Assembly (NCBI GenBank): GCA_016841965.1
Contig: JAEANN010000006.1
Span: forward strand, 1-40,213
DNA: 40,213 nucleotides
Source of the DNA: Candidatus Roseilinea mizusawaensis
GTDB lineage: Bacteria > Chloroflexota > Anaerolineae > J036 > Brachytrichaceae
Reading direction: 5' to 3'
Position numbers and translations under genes: made by a program. Below are positions 7,862-15,442 of this stretch, piece after piece. Position 1 is the stretch's first letter, and the number at the start of each line of letters is the position of its first letter. The notes under the pieces are model-generated. The model saw only the letters and a program-made list of their open reading frames with translations, was not told the origin of the DNA and searched no databases.

Positions 7862-7993
7862 TTTACTTCCCTCCGCTAAGAGTATGCAACCCAGAATCGC
7901 GCGGGTATTTTACCTGATGGGTTGTTACGCCTGCGCGGGAGAGCATCCAGGCGCGCTTTGGGGTGTGCGTTTGGGCAGGCGTCTGGATTCATG

Positions 7994-8024
7994 CGCAAGC
8001 GTGAATAACGGTTCTGCGCTTGCG
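7994..8024. other. Intergenic 8-bp hairpin
   Basis: CGCAAGCG (7994-8001) and CGCTTGCG (8017-8024) form a perfect stem with a 15-nt loop just beyond the stop of the minus-strand methyltransferase. No U-tract follows on either strand, so a terminator role is only possible. The rest of 7880-8047 shows no gene. Confidence 0.4.
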
Positions 8025-8047
8025 TACGAATATGGCGCGCCGGCATC

Positions 8048-9031
8048 TCAAGGCCTGTGTTTGCGCCGCACGCGCAACACAACGATCTTTGTGGGGTGAT
8101 TGAACGGGGCCGGATCGACCGGCGGCGCGCCGGCAATCGTGTGTGGATAGCCAGTCACGTCGGCCGGCGCGGGGATGATCTGCTCGACCTGCATGTATCC
8201 ATCGGCGCACAGGTGCTGTAGTGTGTTCATGTAATCGCGGCCGGCTACGAACAGTGCGTTGTTGACGGCGACTAGCCATCCCCCGTCGGAGACCAGCGGG
8301 CGCACTTTGTTGATCAGCCGATCGGCGGCGCGCTCCAGATCGACCGTGCCGGCGCTGCCGGCGGCGAAGAACGGCGCATCGAGAAACACGCAGTCGAACG
8401 TATCCCCGGCGCGGCGCATGCGGCTGGTCATGGCCCAGAAGTCGCCGGCGATGAAATCACTTTTATGGATGGGAAAGCCGTTGAGGGTGTATGTTTCTTT
8501 CGCCAGGTTGAGGAAGGCGCGATTAGCGTCGAGGTGAACGACGCGCTGTGCGCCGGCAGCCATGGCTGCTGCGCCCAAGCTGCCGGTGTAGGCGAATGTG
8601 TTCAGCACGGTTTTGCCTTTCAGATGGCCCAACGCCCAGGCGCGCAGGTTGCGCGTGTCGAGATAGAAGCTGGCATCGCGGTTGAGCAACAAATTGACGG
8701 CATAGCGCACGCCGTGCTCGCAGATGCGCGTGTCGGGCCGCGCGCCGTCGATCAATATGCCCCTGCGCTGCGCAGGGTCTGAGGCATGCCGCGTTTTGAC
8801 CACGCAGGCTGTGATCCAGTTTAGCCGGCGCGCCAGAAAATCGCGCGCAGCCTGCATGGCGGCTTGGCCGGCCTCGGGTGGGTCGGCGTAGTTGTGCATG
8901 ACCAGCGTGCGCGCGTACAGGTCGATGACCAGATCGGGGTTGCCCTCATAGAAGCCGGCGAACAGGCGCAGCGCTGCCTCATGCTTTGCGTCGAACAGCG
9001 CCGCGCGCGCCTCCACCGCCTGTGACAGCAT
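8048..9031 (-). CDS. Class I SAM-dependent rRNA methyltransferase (RlmI/RlmL-like)
   Basis: A 327-residue SAM methyltransferase similar to the RlmI/RlmL C-terminal domain family. The N-terminal part (about 1-100) has LVIDLYARTLVMHNYAD, as in RlmI-like proteins. SAM motif I is KTVLNTFAYTGSLGAAAMAAGAQRVVHLDANRAFLNLA; motif IV is FDCVFLDAPFF, where many relatives have DPP. Such enzymes methylate 23S rRNA cytosines, but target and base are not certain because of the DAP variation and the lack of a clear PUA domain. ATG 9031 has GAGAGG 9 nt upstream; a TTG at 9040 is the alternative. Three TTGAGAG-type octamers precede the start. purU lies 43 bp upstream on the same strand. Confidence 0.87.
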   Translation of the reverse strand: MLSQAVEARAALFDAKHEAALRLFAGFYEGNPDLVIDLYARTLVMHNYADPPEAGQAAMQAARDFLARRLNWITACVVKTRHASDPAQRRGILIDGARPDTRICEHGVRYAVNLLLNRDASFYLDTRNLRAWALGHLKGKTVLNTFAYTGSLGAAAMAAGAQRVVHLDANRAFLNLAKETYTLNGFPIHKSDFIAGDFWAMTSRMRRAGDTFDCVFLDAPFFAAGSAGTVDLERAADRLINKVRPLVSDGGWLVAVNNALFVAGRDYMNTLQHLCADGYMQVEQIIPAPADVTGYPHTIAGAPPVDPAPFNHPTKIVVLRVRRKHRP

Positions 9032-9032
9032 C

Positions 9033-9056
9033 CCTCTCAACCTCTCAAGCTCTCAA
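9033..9056 (-). repeat. Three 8-bp direct repeats at a ribosome-binding region
   Basis: CCTCTCAA, CCTCTCAA and GCTCTCAA (plus-strand reading) occur in tandem immediately upstream of the methyltransferase start, so on the coding strand each unit offers a GAGAGG-like Shine-Dalgarno. It is another case in this window of simple repeats placed right before a start codon. Confidence 0.6.
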
Positions 9057-9074
9057 CCTTCCCAGCCTTACCGA

Positions 9075-9947
9075 TCACCCAAACACGACCGTGCGGTTAC
9101 CGTACACCAGCACCTTGTGGTTGAGGTGATACCAGATCGCGCGCGACAACACCAGCTTCTCCAGGTCCTGACCCTGACGGATCATGTCGGCCACACTGTC
9201 CTTGTGGCTGACGCGCGTCACATCTTGTTCGATGATGGGGCCGGCGTCCAGCTCGGGCGTGACGTAGTGGGCGGTGGCGCCGATGATCTTCACGCCGCGC
9301 GCGTGGGCGGCGCGGTAGGGGTTGGCCCCGGCGAAAGCCGGCAGGAACGAATGATGGATGTTGATGATGCGGTTGGGATAGCGCGCGATCAACCCGGCGC
9401 TGACGATCTGCATGTAGCGCGCCAGCACGACGAAGTCAATGTCGTACTGTGCAAGCAAGTCGAGCTGCCGGCGCTCGGCCTCGGCTTTGCTGTCGGGCGT
9501 GACCGGCACAACGTGATAGTCGATGCCGGCCCGCCGCGCCACCGGCTCGAGTGTTGCGTGATTGCTGATGATGAGCGGCGCGCGCACCGGCCACTCGCCG
9601 GATTCGGTGTGCGACAGAATGTCGTACAGGCAGTGCGATAGTTTCGACACGAAGATCGCCATGCGCGGGATTTCGTCGGAGAAATGCAGCGTCCACTGCA
9701 TGGCGTAGCGCTCGGCGATGGAGATTTGGAAGAACTCGCCGATCTTGTCGCGCGGAATGTTAAAGCGCGACAGGTCCCACTGCACGCGCATGAAGAACAC
9801 CTGCTGTTCTTGGTCCACGTGCTGGTCGAGGTACAGGATGTTGCCGTCGTGCTTGTAGAGCCAGTCGGTCACGGCGGCCACCAGGCCGGTGCGATCTGGG
9901 CAGTGTATGAGCAATGTGGCGGAATGAAGTTGTGTCGTCGTTGGCAT
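9075..9947 (-). CDS. purU: Formyltetrahydrofolate deformylase
   Basis: PurU hydrolyses 10-formyl-tetrahydrofolate to formate and tetrahydrofolate, balancing one-carbon pools. The 290 residues show an N-terminal ACT domain (about 9-85, starting ATLLIHCPDRTGLVAAVTDWL) and a formyltransferase-fold domain with catalytic Asn196 and His198 in INIHHSFLPAF and Asp234 in ELDAGPIIEQD. Length matches the family (about 280). ATG 9947 gives the expected N-terminus; no Shine-Dalgarno is visible there, and an in-frame TTG at 9968 would only add a non-homologous extension. It may share a transcript with the methyltransferase downstream. Confidence 0.96.
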   Translation of the reverse strand: MPTTTQLHSATLLIHCPDRTGLVAAVTDWLYKHDGNILYLDQHVDQEQQVFFMRVQWDLSRFNIPRDKIGEFFQISIAERYAMQWTLHFSDEIPRMAIFVSKLSHCLYDILSHTESGEWPVRAPLIISNHATLEPVARRAGIDYHVVPVTPDSKAEAERRQLDLLAQYDIDFVVLARYMQIVSAGLIARYPNRIINIHHSFLPAFAGANPYRAAHARGVKIIGATAHYVTPELDAGPIIEQDVTRVSHKDSVADMIRQGQDLEKLVLSRAIWYHLNHKVLVYGNRTVVFG

Positions 9948-10034
9948 GGGACCGACTGTAACAGACAAGCCAGTTCGGTGCAGCGCAGACAGATTCAGTC
10001 ATACCGCTGCGCCGCTCAAGCGGCGCGCGTATGT

Positions 10035-10082
10035 TGCTTGTGCTGCGTCCTCGCGCCGCGCTGAGACGAAGCCGATGAGGGG
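10035..10082 (-). repeat. Diverged copy of the left-end GC-rich repeat
   Basis: Read on the minus strand, this spacer between purU and the ZIP gene contains CTCATCGGCTTCGTC followed by GCGAGGACGCAGC, matching the repeat elements GCTCGCCGGCCTCGTCC and GCGAGGACGCGGC of the 1-707 array with the middle deleted. It aligns to the spacer at 15046-15084 at roughly 31 of 39 positions by eye. It looks like an old single copy of the same dispersed family. Confidence 0.6.
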
Positions 10083-10106
10083 GCGATTGCAAATCCAAAA
10101 TCGGTA

Positions 10107-10919
10107 TCACCCCAGGGCCACATCGAGCATCATCATCACCGCGAAGCCGGTCATGGCGCCAAATGTGGCGATGTTAGAGTGCTCGCCCTGCTGCGATTCC
10201 GGGATGAGTTCTTCGACGACGACGTAGATCATCGCGCCGGCGGCAAAGCTGAGCGCATAGGGCAAAATGGGTTGCATGAGCAATACGGCCGCCGCGCCGA
10301 TGACGGCTGCCACCGGCTCCACCGTGGCAGAAAGCTGACCGTAGAAAAAGCTGCGCCCGCGCGACATGCCCTCGCCGCGCAACGGCATCGCCACGGCCAG
10401 CCCTTCGGGGAAATTCTGGATGCCGATGCCGATGGCCAGCGCCAGCGCGCCGGCGAGGGTGGCGGCCGGCAGGCCGGCCGCTGCCGCGCCAAATGCCACG
10501 CCAACCGCCAGCCCTTCGGGAATGTTGTGCAGCGTGATCGCCAGCACCAACAGCACGCTGCGCTGCCACGAGGTCTTAATGCCTTCTGCTTTGGAGACGG
10601 GCAGGCCCAGATGCAGGTGGGGCAGGATGCGGTCGATCACCCATAGGAAACCGCCGCCGCCCAGGAAGCCGATCACCGCCGGCAGCCAGGCCGGCACGCC
10701 GTTGGCCTCGGCCATCTCGATGGCCGGCGCCAGTAGCGACCAGAAACTGGCGGCGATCATCACGCCGGCTGCGAAGCCCAGCATCAGGTCGAGCGTGCGT
10801 TTGTTGACGCTGCGAGAAAGAAAAACGCCGCCGGCGCCTAGCGCCGTCATGCCCCATGTGTAAAGTGTGGCAAGAAACGCCAGCCCGACAGGATGAATGC
10901 CTTGCAATGATTCGATCAT
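10107..10919 (-). CDS. ZIP family divalent metal transporter (GufA/ZupT-like)
   Basis: A 270-residue membrane protein that imports zinc or other divalent metals. About eight hydrophobic segments are seen. The metal-site motifs are [14 protein letters not shown] (131-144, TM4) and [13 protein letters not shown] (168-180, TM5), with EELIPES (226-232) later, as in the GufA branch. A short His-containing loop (HLHLG, about 101-105) lies between TM3 and TM4. ATG 10919 begins [19 protein letters not shown]; the frame is open further upstream but reads only Cys/Arg-rich nonsense through the GCGCAA repeats. No Shine-Dalgarno is clear. The divergent spacer carries iterons and a palindrome that may regulate it. 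Confidence 0.93.
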   Translation of the reverse strand: MIESLQGIHPVGLAFLATLYTWGMTALGAGGVFLSRSVNKRTLDLMLGFAAGVMIAASFWSLLAPAIEMAEANGVPAWLPAVIGFLGGGGFLWVIDRILPHLHLGLPVSKAEGIKTSWQRSVLLVLAITLHNIPEGLAVGVAFGAAAAGLPAATLAGALALAIGIGIQNFPEGLAVAMPLRGEGMSRGRSFFYGQLSATVEPVAAVIGAAAVLLMQPILPYALSFAAGAMIYVVVEELIPESQQGEHSNIATFGAMTGFAVMMMLDVALG

Positions 10920-10949
10920 GAGTGGCCTACAGGGTGGCGCACTGACCGA

Positions 10950-11043
10950 TTGCGCAACCGAAATTTGATTGTAGCCATGCGAAGACAGCGCGCAACAGCG
11001 CGCGCAACAGCGCGCGCAACAGCGCGCAATTGTGCAATTGCGC
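10950..11043. promoter_or_regulatory. GCGCAA iterons and palindrome in a divergent spacer
   Basis: The motif GCGCAA occurs at 10952, 10990, 11002, 11014 and 11024; the first sits in the 8-bp palindrome TTGCGCAA (10950-10957). The middle copies repeat with 12-bp spacing. The last copy begins an inverted repeat GCGCAATTG/CAATTGCGC with 2-bp spacing (11024-11043). The cluster lies between the ZIP transporter (minus) and the thioesterase (plus), about 30-125 bp from the ZIP start. A metal-sensing repressor site is a reasonable inference. Confidence 0.6.
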
Positions 11044-11161
11044 CTGCGCAGTGTGTTTAGGAATGCCGGGTAAAATTCGCCGGCAACTGCACAACAACCA
11101 TGCAAGCCAACTTGTTTGGATTGCAGCCCAAACGATGCAATTGACCCCCGGTTCTGGAGAC

Positions 11162-11905
11162 ATGCTGCAAGCCAAAAAATCGCGTTTCAGCACACAAATT
11201 CAGGTTCGCTCGTATGAAGTCGGTGCAGACGGCTGCCTGCATCACGGCCATCTGGCGCGCTACGCGCTGCACGCCGGCAATCTTGTCACGCAGGCGCTCG
11301 GCGTCGATGCTGCGTGGTACGAAGCGCATGGCACGTTCTTTGTCGTACGCGGGCTGCGCATCGTGTTCGAGTCGGGCGCGCGGGACGAAGAGACCCTGAG
11401 CATCGAGACCTGGCTCAGCGCAGCGCGGCGCGTGCGTGGCTACCGCGAAGTGCGGATTAGCTCGGCGTGTGATGGCCGGCAGATTGCCGGCGCGCAGTTG
11501 GACTGGGTGTATGTGGATCGCGCCACGCTCAGCCCGGCGCGCATGCCGGCAGAGATGGTCGATCGCTTGCAGTTAGAAGCCGAGAATGCTTGTCCACAGG
11601 TGTGGCAAGCCGGCCGGCCTGTCGGCGCGCCCCACCTGCATCAGCGCGTGGTCGAGCATCGCGAACTGGATGTGTTGCGCCACGTCAACACCGCCGTGTA
11701 CCTGGAGTGGTGCGAGCAGGCATGGTGCGAGGCAACCGGTCGCGCCCCGGCGGATGTGCGTGGGCACCAGCTCGAGTTTCTGCGTTCGGCGGTGTTGGGG
11801 GACGCGATTACGGTTGTCAGCCGGCCAACATCGACCGGTGTGTGGCAACAGGAGATTCAGCGCGCCGGAGAGACACTGGCCACCAATTTGTGTTGGGCCG
11901 GCTGA
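11162..11905 (+). CDS. Double-hotdog acyl-ACP/acyl-CoA thioesterase
   Basis: A 247-residue protein with two hotdog domains, as in acyl-ACP thioesterases. The first (about 10-130) starts [35 protein letters not shown]; the second (about 155-245) has [27 protein letters not shown], the DxxxHVNxxxYLxW active-site pattern of 4HBT/FatA-type enzymes, with Asp, His and Asn present. It should release fatty acids from ACP or CoA. ATG 11162 follows GGAG (11156-11159) by only 2 nt; an ATG at 11135 is in frame and could be the start instead. It is divergent from the ZIP gene and convergent with the LDH2 gene 8 bp downstream. Confidence 0.86.
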   Translation: MLQAKKSRFSTQIQVRSYEVGADGCLHHGHLARYALHAGNLVTQALGVDAAWYEAHGTFFVVRGLRIVFESGARDEETLSIETWLSAARRVRGYREVRISSACDGRQIAGAQLDWVYVDRATLSPARMPAEMVDRLQLEAENACPQVWQAGRPVGAPHLHQRVVEHRELDVLRHVNTAVYLEWCEQAWCEATGRAPADVRGHQLEFLRSAVLGDAITVVSRPTSTGVWQQEIQRAGETLATNLCWAG

Positions 11906-11912
11906 ACAGTGC

Positions 11913-13022
11913 TCAAAAGGGGAAACTGTACTGGCTCAGCCCCAGCTCCTGCTGCATGACCCTGATTTCGGCCTGTAAGTTGGGCACGATGGGGATGCCT
12001 TGCGCCATGACGCGCGCAATGCTCTCGGCTTCCTTTTCGCCGGCAATGTAGACGCGATCATGCCCCAGCGCTTTGCGCGCCGCGCGCAACTGGCGCGCGA
12101 TCTCGCCGGTGGTGCGCTTGAATTCGCTCAGCGGCACGAACGACTCGATGTGAATTGCCATGAAAAAATGCCCGATGCGATACGGGACGCGCCGGCCCTG
12201 CGCATCGAAGCCGATCAAGCCATACATGAACGCGCCGCTCTGAAAAGCTGAGGAGAAGATCTCGACCATCGTCGCCAGGCTATAGCCTTTGTGGCCGCCG
12301 TGGCTTTCGCCGGCCCCGCCCAAGGGCAGCAGCGCCGCCTCGCCGCTGTCCAGTCCGTTCAGCAACTGGTTGGCGTCGGTGATGTCGTTGCCGTCGCGGT
12401 CGATGGCCCAGCCGGGTTGGCCAGGACGCTCTTCGCGCGCCAACACTTCATATGTGCCGCGCTGCACAATGGAAGTGGCCCCGTCAAACAGGAAGGGGCA
12501 GGTGTCGTCGTCGGTGGGCGCGCCGAAGGCGATTGGGTTGGTGCCGAGCATCGGGAAGGTGGCAAAAGTAGGGGCGATGGCCGGCCGGGCATTGGTGAAA
12601 CACAAGCCGGCCATGCCGGCCTGGATCGCCATCAGGGGGTAATAGCCGGCGATGCCGAAATGGGTCGAGTTGCGCACCGCCACCGCGCCCAGCCCATAGG
12701 TGCGCGCTTTGTCGATCGCCAGTTGCATGGCTTTCACGCCGATCACGTGGCCCATGCCGTGGTTGCCATCGACGAGCGCCGTGGTGGGGCTTTCACGCAC
12801 CACCTCGAAGCGGGTGACGGGCTGATGCTGGCCGCGCTTGATGCGGTCGTAGTAATACTTCAGCCGGCCGATGCCGTGCGATTTGATGCCGCGCACGTCG
12901 GCGGCGATCAGCACCTCTGAAGCGGTGCGGGCATCTTCATCGGGCACGCCCAGCCCTTTGAATACGTCGATCATGAACTGCTGGACGGTGGCGACGGGCA
13001 GATAGTGGGTTCCTTCAATCAT
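11913..13022 (-). CDS. Malate/L-lactate/DpkA-type (LDH2 family) dehydrogenase
   Basis: A 369-residue NAD(P)-dependent oxidoreductase of the LDH2/MDH2 fold, which includes malate and ureidoglycolate dehydrogenases and delta1-piperideine-2-carboxylate reductase. Motifs: DVRGIKSHGIGRL with catalytic-type His49, GMGHVIG, VAVRNSTHFGIAGYY (His121), MLGTNPIAFGAP, and GGHKGYSLATMVEI. Length is typical. Neighbours are a lysine 6-aminotransferase and a GNAT protein on the same strand, which favours a role in lysine or cyclic imino acid metabolism over malate, but the sequence alone cannot settle it. The short spacer before the start (13023-13061) separates it from the aminotransferase. Confidence 0.92.
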   Translation of the reverse strand: MIEGTHYLPVATVQQFMIDVFKGLGVPDEDARTASEVLIAADVRGIKSHGIGRLKYYYDRIKRGQHQPVTRFEVVRESPTTALVDGNHGMGHVIGVKAMQLAIDKARTYGLGAVAVRNSTHFGIAGYYPLMAIQAGMAGLCFTNARPAIAPTFATFPMLGTNPIAFGAPTDDDTCPFLFDGATSIVQRGTYEVLAREERPGQPGWAIDRDGNDITDANQLLNGLDSGEAALLPLGGAGESHGGHKGYSLATMVEIFSSAFQSGAFMYGLIGFDAQGRRVPYRIGHFFMAIHIESFVPLSEFKRTTGEIARQLRAARKALGHDRVYIAGEKEAESIARVMAQGIPIVPNLQAEIRVMQQELGLSQYSFPF

Positions 13023-13061
13023 GGCGTGTGAGTGTATTGCATATTGCGCATTGGGCGTTTG

Positions 13062-14459
13062 TCAATCGTCGCTCGACAATCGTCGCAGAGCGGCTGCGAG
13101 CTTGTCGGCAAACAGCTCGATCTCCTCGTGCGTGACATCGAGGGTGGGGCGCAGGCGGATGGAATCGATGCCGGCGCCAATCATAAGCAAATTCTGTTCT
13201 TCGAGCGCGATGTCGAGCAGGCGCGTTTTCATGTGGCGTGAAGGCAAGCTGAAGCCTTGATACAACCCCAACCCACGCCGGTTGAAGATGCGATCGGGAT
13301 AGCGCGCGCACAGATCGTCTAGCCGGCGGCACAGGTGCTCTGTTTTGGCCGGCACGCGCTCGATCAAATTTTCCTCGCGCACAATTTTCATCTCTTCGAC
13401 AAAGCGCACCATGTCGGCCAGCGAACCGCCCCAGGTCGAGTCGAGCACGCCGCGATCTTCCATCGGGCGCAGCATGTACACTACGCCGTTGCCCAGCTTC
13501 TTGGCTGTGGCAACGGCGTGCGGCGGGTAGGGTAGATCAAACAGATCAATGGCGAAGAATGCCCCACACGGGCCGCCGGCGGTCTGCACTTCGTCGAAGC
13601 CCAGCCCAACCTCGTAGCGGTGCGCCAGTTCGCTCAGCCCGCGAAAGAATTCAGGTTGCGCGACGCGATGGCCGCCCGCGCCCTGAATCGGCTCGACGAT
13701 GATGCCGACGATCTCGCCGGCGTAACGCCGAAGGAAATCTTCCACGGTATCCAGGCATTTGCGGGTGATGCGGCGCTGCTCGTCTGCCGGCATGTGGGCG
13801 TGTACGGCGGGGAACTCGACCTGGATGTTGCCTGGCACAAAGCCGTGAAAGTCTTTTGTCACCACCGGGTCGTGCGCCATTTGTGTCACGTTCAGCGCGA
13901 ACACAGTGCGGCCGTGAAAGGCCTGGTCGAAGTAGAGGAAGCGCCGTGCGGTGGGCAGCCGGCCTGTCTTCAGCAGTTTCTGATCGTGCAGGTTGATCAG
14001 ATACTTCATCATGTTCTCCACCGCTTCGGCGCCGGAGTTGACTGTATATACCTCAAGTTGTGGGTTGCGCATGCAGGCCGGCGCAAGGTCGTGAATCAGC
14101 CGGTAGTAATCCAGGCATTCGCGGGTGAGGTAATCCGGGTTGCACATTTTGGTGTTGGCTGCTACGGACAATCGGCGCACATAGTCCGGCTCATACAGGC
14201 GCGGGTGGTTGTAACCCAGCAGGTGCGAGGCGTACAAGCCGCTCCAATCGAACAGCCGCTCGCCATCGACTGTGGCCAGCCACATGCCGCGCGAGTTGGC
14301 CAGATCGACGGCAAAGGGGAAAGGATCGGTGATCACGTAGCGCGCCAGCTCATCGAGCATGGCTTTGCTGAGCGGGCCGGGAAAGCGGGCCGGGGTGGGG
14401 GCAGGCGTTGATGTCATGGCGTCTGTGCAAGACAAGGTTTGCTTAGCGATGCCGATCAC
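13062..14459 (-). CDS. lat: L-lysine 6-transaminase (class III aminotransferase)
   Basis: A 465-residue PLP enzyme of the L-lysine epsilon-aminotransferase type, which converts lysine and 2-oxoglutarate to aminoadipate semialdehyde (cyclising to piperideine-6-carboxylate) and glutamate. LAT-specific segments are clear: YTVNSGAEAVENMMKYL, DQAFHGRTVFALNVTQMAHDP, TKDFHGFVPGNIQVEFPAVH, and GLGFDEVQTAGGPCGAFFAID with cofactor Asp289; the PLP lysine is Lys320 or Lys321 in TAKKLGNGV. The GTG at 14459 overlaps the upstream GNAT stop as GTGA, the usual sign of translational coupling. ATG 14417 is an alternative giving a shorter N-terminus. Neither has a clear Shine-Dalgarno. Confidence 0.92.
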   Translation of the reverse strand: MIGIAKQTLSCTDAMTSTPAPTPARFPGPLSKAMLDELARYVITDPFPFAVDLANSRGMWLATVDGERLFDWSGLYASHLLGYNHPRLYEPDYVRRLSVAANTKMCNPDYLTRECLDYYRLIHDLAPACMRNPQLEVYTVNSGAEAVENMMKYLINLHDQKLLKTGRLPTARRFLYFDQAFHGRTVFALNVTQMAHDPVVTKDFHGFVPGNIQVEFPAVHAHMPADEQRRITRKCLDTVEDFLRRYAGEIVGIIVEPIQGAGGHRVAQPEFFRGLSELAHRYEVGLGFDEVQTAGGPCGAFFAIDLFDLPYPPHAVATAKKLGNGVVYMLRPMEDRGVLDSTWGGSLADMVRFVEEMKIVREENLIERVPAKTEHLCRRLDDLCARYPDRIFNRRGLGLYQGFSLPSRHMKTRLLDIALEEQNLLMIGAGIDSIRLRPTLDVTHEEIELFADKLAAALRRLSSDD

Positions 14460-14920
14460 AGGTCACGCGCAAAGTGTATCTCGCCGTCGCCGCGCCCCGT
14501 GATGTGGAAGCCGCAGCGCAGATAGAAAGAGATGGCGTCTTGCCAGGTGGCCGTGGTCTCTAGCACGATGCACCGGTCGCCCTGGGCGCGGGCGTGATCG
14601 ATCAGCCGGTTGAGGATACGCCGGCCAATTCCCGCGCGCCGGCATTCCCGATCCACCGACATGCGCACGATGCGCGACACGCCCGGCGCTTCGGGAATCA
14701 ACGCGCCTGTGCCCACCAACGCGCCGGCCCGCCAGGCGGTCAGGAACACGCCATGCACGTAATGGCGCGCGATGTCATCCAGGTCTGGGTTAAGGGTTGG
14801 ATCGAGCGTGCCCCAGTGCTCTTGTAGGCCGGCTAGGATTAGCGCCCTGGCGGCGGCCTGATCGGCCGGGCTGAAAAGACGAATCGATATCTCCGTGGGG
14901 TCATGCATGCAGTCAATCAT
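14456..14920 (-). CDS. GNAT family N-acetyltransferase
   Basis: A 154-residue GCN5-related acetyltransferase. Motif A, the acetyl-CoA loop, is RMSVDRECRRAGIGRRILNRLIDHA (about 94-118); the C-terminal motif B is LETTATWQDAISFYLRCGFH. The family moves acetyl groups from acetyl-CoA to amines; the target is unknown, but linkage by a 4-bp stop/start overlap to the lysine aminotransferase hints at a lysine-derived amine. ATG 14920 is used; an in-frame ATG at 14908 would trim four residues. It is the first gene of the minus-strand set GNAT, aminotransferase, LDH2. Confidence 0.88.
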   Translation of the reverse strand: MIDCMHDPTEISIRLFSPADQAAARALILAGLQEHWGTLDPTLNPDLDDIARHYVHGVFLTAWRAGALVGTGALIPEAPGVSRIVRMSVDRECRRAGIGRRILNRLIDHARAQGDRCIVLETTATWQDAISFYLRCGFHITGRGDGEIHFARDL

Positions 14921-15040
14921 ACATGCGCCAGTGGCGCGATGACACGGTGCAGGGTTGAGAGCGTCATGACAATTTGGCCTTTGCGCCAGGATGTGGTGTA
15001 TTGTGTGTCAGATGTGTTAGAGTGGGTCAGACTCATTCGC

Positions 15041-15096
15041 TCTCACGCTGCTTCCTCGCGGCGCGATAGGACGAGGCCGGTGAGCCAACTTTCTGC
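15041..15096 (-). repeat. Diverged, internally deleted copy of the left-end repeat
   Basis: On the minus strand this reads GCTCACCGGCCTCGTCC then ATCGCGCCGCGAGGA and GCGTGAGAGCGAAT. These match, in the same order, GCTCGCCGGCCTCGTCC, ATCGCGCCGCGAGGA and GCGCGAGAGCGGAT in the 1-707 array; the roughly 50 bp between the two hairpins of the array unit are missing. The surrounding 14921-15199 shows no gene; it lies between divergent units. Confidence 0.7.
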
Positions 15097-15199
15097 TGTG
15101 CGGCAGAGGCGGTGCTGGCTTTCGGCGTAATCTAAAGCCGATTGGGGCCGACAAGGCACACAGCTTGCTAAGAAACAGGCGGGCTTGTCTTGCCTGGCG

Positions 15200-15238
15200 C
15201 AGCCTTTCGAGGCTGTCCAGACAGGCTGAAAGCCTGTC
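15200..15238. other. Two tandem hairpins (UUCG loop and GAA loop)
   Basis: CAGCCT/AGGCTG (15200-15215) closes a TTCG tetraloop, and GACAGGCT/AGCCTGTC (15220-15238) closes a GAA loop, both perfect. They stand in the 520-bp spacer before the LacI gene and about 60 bp before a terminator-like hairpin. They could be a REP-type element or part of a small RNA; no promoter for such an RNA is convincing. Confidence 0.55.
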
Positions 15239-15297
15239 CCACAAGTTCCTGTTTTATGCGCTGGGAAGGCGGGCTCCGCCGGCCAGGGGGTGTTGCA

Positions 15298-15335
15298 TCA
15301 GGCAGCCACATCAGCTGCCTGATTTGTTGTGTTCT
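15298..15335 (+). terminator. Orphan rho-independent terminator-like hairpin
   Basis: TCAGGCAGC (15298-15306) pairs perfectly with GCTGCCTGA (15314-15322) around a 7-nt loop, followed by TTTGTTGTGTTCT. On the plus strand no protein gene lies upstream for over 2 kb, so it either ends an unrecognised small RNA or insulates the LacI promoter that starts 24 bp later. Confidence 0.65.
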
Positions 15336-15358
15336 CCTCGGATTATGTGAAAAGCCTG

Positions 15359-15386
15359 TTGACAACTCCGTTTTGGGTGCTATGAT
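15359..15386 (+). promoter_or_regulatory. Sigma70-type promoter of the LacI gene
   Basis: TTGACA (15359-15364), a perfect -35, and TATGAT (15381-15386), a 5/6 -10, are separated by 16 bp. The start of transcription is predicted near 15393, giving a leader of about 50 nt before ATG 15443. Confidence 0.85.
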
Positions 15387-15393
15387 TGAATCA

Positions 15394-15423
15394 TTCACTG
15401 AAATCTGCGATGATTTCAGTGAA
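15394..15423. promoter_or_regulatory. 12-bp inverted repeat operator at the LacI start site
   Basis: TTCACTGAAATC (15394-15405) and GATTTCAGTGAA (15412-15423) are a perfect inverted repeat around TGCGAT, so the symmetry axis falls on a central CG as in LacI-family operators. It begins at the predicted transcription start, the right place for autorepression. It could also fold as an RNA hairpin in the leader. Confidence 0.75.
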
Positions 15424-15442
15424 CCGTTCAGAATCGTGCTGA

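Noticed and set aside
10927-11105. Cys-rich N-terminal extension ([11 protein letters not shown]) of the ZIP protein
   Set aside because: It is the reading of the GCGCAA iterons; the ZIP family start at 10919 is complete without it.
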